Source: Paracoccaceae bacterium (GTDB taxonomy: Bacteria; Pseudomonadota; Alphaproteobacteria; Rhodobacterales; Rhodobacteraceae). From it: DNA of 64,000 nt. A program made the position numbers and the translations under genes. Below are positions 58,738 through 64,000 of this stretch, piece after piece. Below the pieces are notes generated by a model, which did not search any database, was not told where the DNA came from, and saw only the letters and a list, made by a program, of their open reading frames with translations. How positions within the stretch are numbered: position 1 is the first letter of the stretch; every line of letters begins with the position of its first letter. Where the stretch lies: the NCBI GenBank assembly GCA_016778765.1, contig JADHOV010000007.1, positions 33,266 to 97,265 on the forward strand. The letters run 5' to 3'.

Positions 58738-59071
58738 AAATCTCCTCTTCAGACTCGGCTTGGCGCAAGCGATCCAAGCGGCGCCCGATTTGATGCCTTG
58801 CGGCCTCCAAGTCGAGGCTGTAACCGGCCTCTCCTGCAGTGTTCGTTTGACGGTATTTTCCACTTAATCGCTCCAATTCATGGGCCCAAATCAGCCATTT
58901 CCTCAGCTCTAAAAACAGGCGGCGCATGTCGCCCCCTGAAGCGGGCGCCTCGCTTGAAAGGCGCTGCCTGAGATTTTCAATTTCTTCGATAAATTCCTCG
59001 AGAACCTGCGCAACCTTGTGCAGCCGCGATTTTAAGGATCCGATATTGGCATTCGGTGTGTTCAGGATCAT
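58730..59071 (-). CDS. GTA gene g1 (small terminase-like), apparently intact
   Basis: A 113-residue helical protein with SLKSRLHKVAQVLEEFIEEI, a basic middle segment and the end SLDLEAARHQIGRRLDRLRQ, the pattern of RcGTA gp1, which acts as small terminase. The ATG at 59071 overlaps the stop of a short upstream frame (ATGA). Its end overlaps or abuts the terminase fragment. Without the rest of the cluster it cannot serve packaging, so it is a survivor or has another role. Confidence 0.65.
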   Translation of the reverse strand: MILNTPNANIGSLKSRLHKVAQVLEEFIEEIENLRQRLSSEAPASGGDMRRLFLELRKWLIWAHELERLSGKYRQTNTAGEAGYSLDLEAARHQIGRRLDRLRQAESEEEISG

Positions 59072-59166
59072 CCAGCCCCCGCAGTGATAAAATCGACAGT
59101 GCCGCAAACAAAGCCATGCAGCGCTTGCTCAGCCTTTTGCTCGGCCCCCTTCATCTGCTTTTTCAT
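59068..59166 (-). CDS. Short coupled frame upstream of GTA g1 (32 residues)
   Basis: An ATG at 59166 opens 32 codons (MKKQMKGAEQKAEQALHGFV, then a C-terminal part with FITAGAG) and stops at TGA sharing ATGA with g1. Upstream in frame, KRRHAWFAQH continues the same composition to a TAA, which may mean a longer gene was broken. No clear Shine-Dalgarno. Unknown; a leader peptide or the end of a decayed gene. Confidence 0.4.
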   Translation of the reverse strand: MKKQMKGAEQKAEQALHGFVCGTVDFITAGAG

Positions 59167-59402
59167 GTGCTGCGCGAACCAAGCATGGCGGCGCTTAATT
59201 TATCGCCAATCGAGCGGGTTCTGCGTTAAGACTTTAAAAGGCTTTTTCACAACGGGTACAAATCGCCGACGATACTCGCAGATAGGCGGTAAATCTCGCC
59301 TCTATCCGGCCACATTTTCAACAAATATTAAGCGCTCTTCACGGCTAGTAAACATCTGTGCCACTGGCGCGCATGTTTTGTTTTTAAGTGGAGGGTATCG
59401 TT

Positions 59403-60578
59403 TTGTTCAAAGCCTCAATTTACCAATTTTTCGTTCTTTTATTATTCACTTTCAACGCCGTTGCACAGGAGCTTACGGATATAAGCGCTGCAGATGTTTT
59501 TTTGGCTGAGAACTCCATCAATTTGAGCACGCCGGTTACCGGATCCGCGCATCTGCTTGGGCAAACCATATATATCACGGCCCCGATTGCAGGCCCGCTT
59601 TATGCCTCGGGACAATCCATCACGCTCAGCACGCCCGTGGCCACAGTGGGAGATGGTGCCCATTTGCTGGCACAAACGATCACTATTGGCTCCGCGATCA
59701 AGGGCGCCTTATACGCAACAGGACAATCCGTTCTGATCAACGGGCCAGTTTTAAAAAACGCCTATATCGCAGGAAAGCGCATTCAACTTAAAGGCCAAAT
59801 TGATGGGCATCTGCGCGCCTTTAGCGAACATATTGAGCTGCAAGCCCCCATCTTAGGATCCGCATATCTAAGGGGCGAAACCGTTGTCATCGCCTCTGTT
59901 ATTCACCAAGACCTTGATATTAAAGCTCAGAAGGTCGAATTCAGAGAGGGCGCTGAACTCTTGGGAAAGCTCAGATTATCAGAAACGGCAGAACTCAGCG
60001 GGACCGCATTAAGCACGCTTATCAGCGAGGATCGCGTAACAATGACGCCCACGTCGACTGCATTTTTTGAACGCAGTAAACCTGCTCGACCCAATATATG
60101 GCTATTGCAACAAGTCGGATTTCTTTTGAAGGTGGGCGTTTTGATGATCCTGTTTGGTTTGTTTATGCCCCAACGTGTTTTTGAAAACTCCGAAACGCTA
60201 AAAGCCCAACCCTTTAACTCAGGATGGAATGGTGTTCTGGCCTTCGCCATGATTTTAGGCCTGATGTTGGTTTTTGCGCTCACGGGCATTGGTATAATTC
60301 TTATGCCTTTATTCTTGCTTGTCGCGATAATTGTCGCGGGGTTTGGGGGGATTACAGCGGGATATTTACTGGGCAAAATAGCCTTGGAAAATATTTTCGG
60401 GTTTGCGCCGGATCAGCGGAGTGACCAGCTGAAGGCCGCAGGTTTGGCGACAGCTCTTTTATTCATCTTCTCTTTGGTGCCTTTTTTAAATTATCTGGTG
60501 TTTTTAATTCTGGCCTGTCTTAGCACGGGCCTGACAATTTGGCCCCAGATCAAGCGTATGTTAAAATTAGCCCCTTGA
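59403..60578 (+). CDS. Membrane-anchored polymer-forming (bactofilin-like) protein
   Basis: 391 residues starting at TTG 59403, with GGAGGG eight bases upstream. A signal peptide (IYQFFVLLLFTFNAVAQE) is followed by about 190 residues of short repeats of beta-strand type (SAHLLGQTIYITAPIAGPLY, GQSITLSTPVATVGDG, GALYATGQSVLINGPVL), the pattern of bactofilin/COG1664 beta-helices. The C-terminal third has about four membrane helices (LLKVGVLMILFGLFM, LALTGIGIILMP-like stretch, FIFSLVPFLNYLVFLILA). The beta-helix would lie outside the cytoplasm, unlike ordinary bactofilins. Stands alone upstream of the rRNA methyltransferase gene. Confidence 0.8.
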   Translation: MFKASIYQFFVLLLFTFNAVAQELTDISAADVFLAENSINLSTPVTGSAHLLGQTIYITAPIAGPLYASGQSITLSTPVATVGDGAHLLAQTITIGSAIKGALYATGQSVLINGPVLKNAYIAGKRIQLKGQIDGHLRAFSEHIELQAPILGSAYLRGETVVIASVIHQDLDIKAQKVEFREGAELLGKLRLSETAELSGTALSTLISEDRVTMTPTSTAFFERSKPARPNIWLLQQVGFLLKVGVLMILFGLFMPQRVFENSETLKAQPFNSGWNGVLAFAMILGLMLVFALTGIGIILMPLFLLVAIIVAGFGGITAGYLLGKIALENIFGFAPDQRSDQLKAAGLATALLFIFSLVPFLNYLVFLILACLSTGLTIWPQIKRMLKLAP

Positions 60579-60679
60579 CCCTGGAATGATCTACCAGATG
60601 AAACTTGGCTTCCCTCTGGTTCGTGCCCTCGGTCTATGATAGCGGGCTGCATACGCTAAGGATTGGGCAGAGTGACATC

Positions 60680-61468
60680 ATGAAAAAACCCAAATGGGTC
60701 GTTCAAAAAGAGCAGCAAAAAAAGGCAGCCAGCTCAGAAACCATCTGGTTGTTTGGCCTGCATGCTGTTCAAGATGCGCTCAGAAACCCGCAACGTGAAA
60801 AACTACGGCTGGTGGTCAGCAAAAACGCGGCCGATAAATTGGCAGAGTCAATCGCTGTGGCGGGTATCGAACCTGAATTTTCCGATCCCCGCCGCTTTGC
60901 CGCGCCCATAGACAGCGGCTCGGTGCATCAAGGGGCCGCCCTAGAGGTGAAGCCGCTCAACTGGGGTAGCCTTCAGGATGTTGCCTTGGCCGCGGGCGAC
61001 GGAGCGCCGCGTTTGGTTTTGTTGGATCAAGTCACCGATCCGCATAATGTTGGCGCGATTTTACGATCTGCAGAAGTATTTGGCGCCAATGCGGTGATTG
61101 GCACCCAAAGGCATAGCGCTCCAGAAACTGGAGCCCTGGCAAAAACGGCCAGCGGCGCATTAGAACGCCAACCCTACCTACGCCTGCGGAATTTAAGCGA
61201 TACGATCATTGCGCTGCAAGAAATGGGATATTGGGTCATCGGGCTTGATGGAGAGGCCAATCTCACGATCGAGCAAGCGAGCGCCGATAAATGCGATCGA
61301 CCTATTGCGCTTGTATTGGGCGCCGAAGGGCCAGGGTTGCGACAGCGCACAAAAGATACCGTGAATGTTTTGGCAAGAATAAAGTCCGCTAAAAGCTTCG
61401 GATCATTAAATGTTTCGAACGCTGCAGCGGTTTCGCTTTATTCCTTACAATCCCGATCCGAGAAATAA
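60680..61468 (+). CDS. rlmB: TrmH/RlmB-family RNA 2'-O-methyltransferase
   Basis: SPOUT enzyme methylating the ribose of G2251 in 23S rRNA, if it is RlmB. From the ATG at 60680 the 262 residues contain an N-terminal substrate-binding domain (WLFGLHAVQDALRNPQREKL) and the knotted core with LLDQVTDPHNVGAILRSAEV, IALVLGAEGPGLRQRTKD and SLNVSNAAAVSLY. An earlier ATG at 60605 gives an unconserved extension. Target nucleotide is inferred from family. Confidence 0.88.
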   Translation: MKKPKWVVQKEQQKKAASSETIWLFGLHAVQDALRNPQREKLRLVVSKNAADKLAESIAVAGIEPEFSDPRRFAAPIDSGSVHQGAALEVKPLNWGSLQDVALAAGDGAPRLVLLDQVTDPHNVGAILRSAEVFGANAVIGTQRHSAPETGALAKTASGALERQPYLRLRNLSDTIIALQEMGYWVIGLDGEANLTIEQASADKCDRPIALVLGAEGPGLRQRTKDTVNVLARIKSAKSFGSLNVSNAAAVSLYSLQSRSEK

Positions 61469-61591
61469 ACCTTCTAGCTTCTCCTTTCAGAAAAGAAACG
61501 GTCGGTTCAGAGCACAGTTCAAAAGCAATACTGCCTCTGGTCAAATCTTTTTAAACCCACTAAAGCAGGGCCAAAGCGCTGGAGCATAGCC

Positions 61592-62716
61592 ATGAATTAT
61601 GAAACTGCGGGCGAGGTTGAGAACGCCTATAGCGACATGATCTCTTCGATCGAGGAGATCATCGAAGACGCCCGAAACGGCAAGATGTTTGTTCTTGTTG
61701 ACCATGAAGATCGTGAGAATGAAGGCGACCTGGTGATACCTGGCCAAATGGCCACACCAGATGCGATCAATTTCATGGCCCAGCATGGGCGTGGGTTGGT
61801 TTGCCTGTGTCTAACCTCTGAGCGGATTGACCAGCTTGGGCTACAACTTATGAGTACGCATAATTCATCGCGCCACGAAACTGCATTCACGGTCTCAATC
61901 GAGGCGCGCGAAGGGGTGACAACAGGTATATCCGCGCAGGATCGGGCCCGCACCGTTTCCGTGGCGATCGACGCGTCAAAATCTGCAGCAGATATCGCAA
62001 CGCCCGGCCATGTTTTTCCCTTACGCGCACGCACGGGCGGTGTGTTGGTGCGCGCCGGTCATACCGAAGCCGCCGTTGATATCAGCCGTTTGGCCGGCTT
62101 GAATCCTTCAGGTGTGATTTGTGAGATCATGAATGAGGATGGCACCATGTCGCGCCTGCCCGATTTAGTCGGGTTCGCGCAGCGTCATGGACTGAAAATT
62201 GGTACGATCAGCGATTTGATCGCCTATCGCCGGCGGCATGACAACTTGGTACGAGTTCAAAGCGAGAAAGAAATCATATCGGAATTTGGCGGCAGTTGGT
62301 TGATGCGCAGTTACGTAGATGAAACCCACGGGGATGAGCATATCGCGCTTTGCAAAGGCGATCTTTCGGGACCCGAGCCTGTATTGGTGCGGATGCACGC
62401 ATTGGACCCTATGCTCGACATTATTGGCACTGGACCTAATGGGCGCGCCGCTGAATTTGGCGATGCCATGAAATTGGTCGCACGCGAGGGACGCGGTGTT
62501 GTGGTTTTATTGCGCGACACGGCGATGAAATTAGAAAGCAGCGAAGACAGCTCGCCCAAGAAATTACGCCAATACGGGCTTGGAGCGCAGATATTATCTT
62601 CGCTCGGCCTGTCCAAGCTAGAACTTCTGACCAACTCTCCGATTCCGAAAGTTGTGGGTTTAGACGCCTATGGGCTAGAAATTGTATCAACGCGCAAAAT
62701 ATCGGTGTTGGGGTAA
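61592..62716 (+). CDS. ribB: 3,4-dihydroxy-2-butanone 4-phosphate synthase with degenerate GTP cyclohydrolase II domain
   Basis: Riboflavin pathway enzyme of 374 residues. The RibB domain (about 20-220) is complete: VDHEDRENEGDLVIPGQ, THNSSRHETAFTVSIE, TPGHVFPLRARTGGVLVRAG and HTEAAVDISRLAG. The C-terminal part has the GTP cyclohydrolase II fold but not its zinc cysteines: where CxDxxGSxxCDC would be, it reads VRMHALDPMLDIIGTG. It is therefore unlikely to open GTP, and another ribA is needed. GGAG precedes the ATG. Operon ribB-ribH-nusB; no FMN riboswitch seen upstream. Confidence 0.92.
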   Translation: MNYETAGEVENAYSDMISSIEEIIEDARNGKMFVLVDHEDRENEGDLVIPGQMATPDAINFMAQHGRGLVCLCLTSERIDQLGLQLMSTHNSSRHETAFTVSIEAREGVTTGISAQDRARTVSVAIDASKSAADIATPGHVFPLRARTGGVLVRAGHTEAAVDISRLAGLNPSGVICEIMNEDGTMSRLPDLVGFAQRHGLKIGTISDLIAYRRRHDNLVRVQSEKEIISEFGGSWLMRSYVDETHGDEHIALCKGDLSGPEPVLVRMHALDPMLDIIGTGPNGRAAEFGDAMKLVAREGRGVVVLLRDTAMKLESSEDSSPKKLRQYGLGAQILSSLGLSKLELLTNSPIPKVVGLDAYGLEIVSTRKISVLG

Positions 62717-63246
62717 TGGCGCAGTCAGAACAACATTACACGCTAGCCCAGCCAAGCTTTGAACAACCGGTCAAACTTTTGATCGTGGTGGCGCCTTATT
62801 ACAAAGATATTGCCGATAATCTTTTGCAAGGGGCCGCGCAGCAAATTACGGATGTGGGTGGCACGTTCGACGTGGCCGAAGTCCCTGGGGCTTTGGAAAT
62901 TCCAACCGCGATCGGCATCGCCGAGCGCTTGCAGGAATTCGATGGCTACGTCGCGCTGGGTTGCGTTATTCGCGGTGAGACCACGCATTATGAAACCGTA
63001 TGCAATGACAGTTCGCGCGCCATTACGCTTCTGGGTCTGCAAGGGCTTTGCATTGGAAATGGTATTTTAACGGTTGAAAACCGCCTCCAAGCCGAAACGC
63101 GCGCTGATCCGAAGGCGCAAAATAAAGGCGGAGGCGCTGCCGCCGCAGCTTTGAATCTGATCGCGCATAGCCGCGCTTGGTCGGGTGGACAAAAGAAAAT
63201 CGGGTTTGCCCCCGGCCCCATAGACCCCAAGACAGGCCTATTATGA
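62716..63246 (+). CDS. ribH: 6,7-dimethyl-8-ribityllumazine synthase
   Basis: Condenses the RibB product with the pyrimidine intermediate to lumazine, the direct precursor of riboflavin. The 176 residues include LLIVVAPYYKDIADNLL, VAEVPGALEIPTAI, ALGCVIRGETTHYETVCND and GNGILTVENRLQAE. Its ATG overlaps the stop of ribB (TAATG). Second gene of ribB-ribH-nusB. Confidence 0.96.
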   Translation: MAQSEQHYTLAQPSFEQPVKLLIVVAPYYKDIADNLLQGAAQQITDVGGTFDVAEVPGALEIPTAIGIAERLQEFDGYVALGCVIRGETTHYETVCNDSSRAITLLGLQGLCIGNGILTVENRLQAETRADPKAQNKGGGAAAAALNLIAHSRAWSGGQKKIGFAPGPIDPKTGLL

Positions 63247-63734
63247 CAAATTCCGACACCGCTTTTACGATAAGTGGAAATCAAAAGCGTAAGATGAAAA
63301 GTGCAAGCCGGCTTTATGCGATGCAAGCGCTGTTTCAGATGGAAAGCTCTGGTCAAACCACCGAAACCATCTGCACCGAATTTCTTAACCATCGCTTTGG
63401 CGCTGACTATGAGGGCGATCTGCTCGTAGAGGGCGATGTTGACCTGTTTAAAAATATTATCGAGAAGGCTGTAAACCTGCAGGCGCCTATCGACCAATTG
63501 ACCGATCAGGCCCTCGTTGCAAAATGGCCATTAGGGCGGTTAGACCCAGCCTTGCGCGCGCTGTTTCGGGCTGCCGGAGCCGAGCTTTTAGACGGTGGGG
63601 CTCCTCCGAGGGTGATCATATCCGAATATATGGAAGTTGCATCAGCTTTTTACCCAGAAGGAAAAGAAGCAAAATTTGTAAATGCCGTTTTAGATCATAT
63701 GGCGCGCAGCACCAAGCCAGAGGCCTTTCCCTAA
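63243..63734 (+). CDS. nusB: Transcription antitermination factor NusB
   Basis: NusB binds boxA with S10 in the rRNA antitermination complex. The ATG at 63243 overlaps the ribH stop (ATGA), which fixes the start. The 163 residues include SASRLYAMQALFQMESSGQT, WPLGRLDPALRALFRAAGAE, PPRVIISEYMEVASAFYPEG and KFVNAVLDHMAR. Placement after ribH is the classical order. Confidence 0.96.
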   Translation: MTNSDTAFTISGNQKRKMKSASRLYAMQALFQMESSGQTTETICTEFLNHRFGADYEGDLLVEGDVDLFKNIIEKAVNLQAPIDQLTDQALVAKWPLGRLDPALRALFRAAGAELLDGGAPPRVIISEYMEVASAFYPEGKEAKFVNAVLDHMARSTKPEAFP

Positions 63735-63790
63735 GCCTTGACATGAATGCCCTGAACAGGCGCTAATCCTCACGAGGCGTCAGCCGGATA

Positions 63791-63825
63791 AATCCTACAA
63801 AAACATCGTTTTTTTGATGTAGGAT
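63791..63825 (+). terminator. Imperfect hairpin downstream of nusB
   Basis: ATCCTA and CATC on the left pair with GATG and TAGGAT on the right, with an A-rich bulge and a T-rich loop. It may end the rib-nusB transcript, but no T run follows, so termination is uncertain. Confidence 0.4.
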
Positions 63826-63856
63826 AAACTGATTTGGACGGGTGATAAATTTCAGG

Positions 63857-63885
63857 TTGACCTTGTGTTTTTCCCCTTGTACGAG
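63857..63885 (+). promoter_or_regulatory. Candidate promoter of the tRNA-Tyr gene
   Basis: TTGACC (63857-63862, 5/6 match) and TACGAG (63880-63885, 3/6) are separated by 17 bases and lie 26 bases before the mature tRNA. Confidence 0.55.
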
Positions 63886-63911
63886 GCAGTGTGCTCTTTC
63901 AAGAGAGCAGT

Positions 63912-63995
63912 GGGCGACAGGCCGCAAGGTGTGGCAGGGGACTGTAACTCCCTCGCGGAGACGCACGCCTGGTTCGATTCCAGGGTCGCCCACCA
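63912..63995 (+). tRNA. tRNA-Tyr (GTA)
   Basis: An 84-base class II tRNA with CCA encoded. Acceptor GGGCGAC pairs with GTCGCCC. The D arm contains AAGGT, the anticodon stem GGGGA pairs with TCCCT around CTGTAAC (anticodon GTA), the long variable arm forms GCG/CGC, and the T arm is CCTGG-TTCGATT-CCAGG. The long variable arm and GTA identify tRNA-Tyr. Confidence 0.97.
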
Positions 63996-64000
63996 TTCAG

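Noticed and set aside
57874..58863. A single 329-residue phage terminase gene, suggesting a prophage
   Set aside because: Only about 210 codons resemble a terminase; the last 75 codons read the g15 fragment out of frame and the first 42 overlap g1. Content and cysE neighbourhood fit a GTA remnant, not a prophage.
59084..59509. Forward frame of 141 codons overlapping g1 and the polymer-forming protein start
   Set aside because: Cysteine- and arginine-rich composition without family features, overlapping two better supported genes on both sides.
61469..61591. FMN riboswitch before ribB
   Set aside because: The 120 bases show none of the conserved RFN-element stems or AGGAUA-type core; only a GGAG ribosome site is clear.
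63763..63996. Reverse-strand reading frame of 77 codons at the right end
   Set aside because: It is antisense to the tRNA-Tyr gene; the beginning MVGDPGIEPG is the well-known false protein read from the reverse of a tRNA 3' end.

Overview
The window is chromosomal DNA of a marine alphaproteobacterium of the Rhodobacteraceae/Roseobacter group. Several traits point there: a suf operon led by an IscR with a single cysteine, a HemB without zinc cysteines, a DksA with a broken zinc finger, a double-domain dCTP deaminase, ribosomal protein L21 fused to a helix-hairpin-helix domain, ChpT of the CtrA phosphorelay, ornithine-lipid genes olsB-olsA, and remains of a Rhodobacter-type gene transfer agent (GTA) next to cysE. 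Base composition is near balanced, lower in GC than most cultured roseobacters. No rRNA operon, CRISPR array, insertion sequence or intact prophage is visible. The window is almost all core genome and tightly packed, with many 1-13 base overlaps between genes.

Layout. 1-2.95 kb: sufB (cut by the left edge), a cysteine desulfurase and iscR, transcribed leftward from a promoter covered by a palindrome, with a divergent alpha/beta hydrolase. 3.7-15.9 kb: mfd, a small membrane protein, hemB, a Ysc84-type lipoprotein, gyrA, an M32 carboxypeptidase, ctaA and trmJ. 16-19.2 kb: a ThiE-like protein, olsB-olsA, a DUF3553 protein and chpT. 19.2-26.4 kb: obgE-proB-proA, a double GNAT acetyltransferase, a LysE exporter, rplU-rpmA and a DUF2059 protein. 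26.8-34.8 kb: dCTP deaminase, scpA-scpB, and dgt, argS, a SPOR protein and nagZ, then an A-type Fe-S carrier. 34.9-36.5 kb: a small unexplained locus, described below. 36.7-42.4 kb: xthA, an FAD monooxygenase, dksA, and a MoxR ATPase / small membrane protein / VWA protein / M48 protease run. 42.4-52.4 kb: zwf-pgl-pgi, anmK, tyrS, two cyclophilins, pgk and a class I aldolase. 52.5-56.7 kb: an FtsB-like protein and pdhA-pdhB-pdhC. 56.8-59.2 kb: cysE and the GTA remnant. 59.4-64 kb: a membrane-anchored polymer-forming protein, an RNA 2'-O-methyltransferase, ribB-ribH-nusB and tRNA-Tyr.

The least explained element is the pair at 34.9-36.5 kb. The first gene encodes a 117-residue protein without cysteine, built from five units of about 20 residues, each carrying an L/M-F-T/K-S-A-S core, the last ending exactly at the C-terminus. 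A terminator-like hairpin separates it from an unrecognised 359-residue helical protein. Gene order, leader-like N-terminus and attenuator resemble a multi-core peptide precursor with a processing or binding partner, but no known maturation enzyme is present. This is a hypothesis.

Two other observations stand out. The GTA cluster seems to have collapsed by one internal deletion that joined the 5' half of the terminase gene to the last part of the tail gene g15, leaving g1 intact. Near-identical LacI-family operators sit upstream of zwf-pgl-pgi and of the aldolase gene, which fits coordinated control of central carbon flux, as known for CceR of Rhodobacter sphaeroides.
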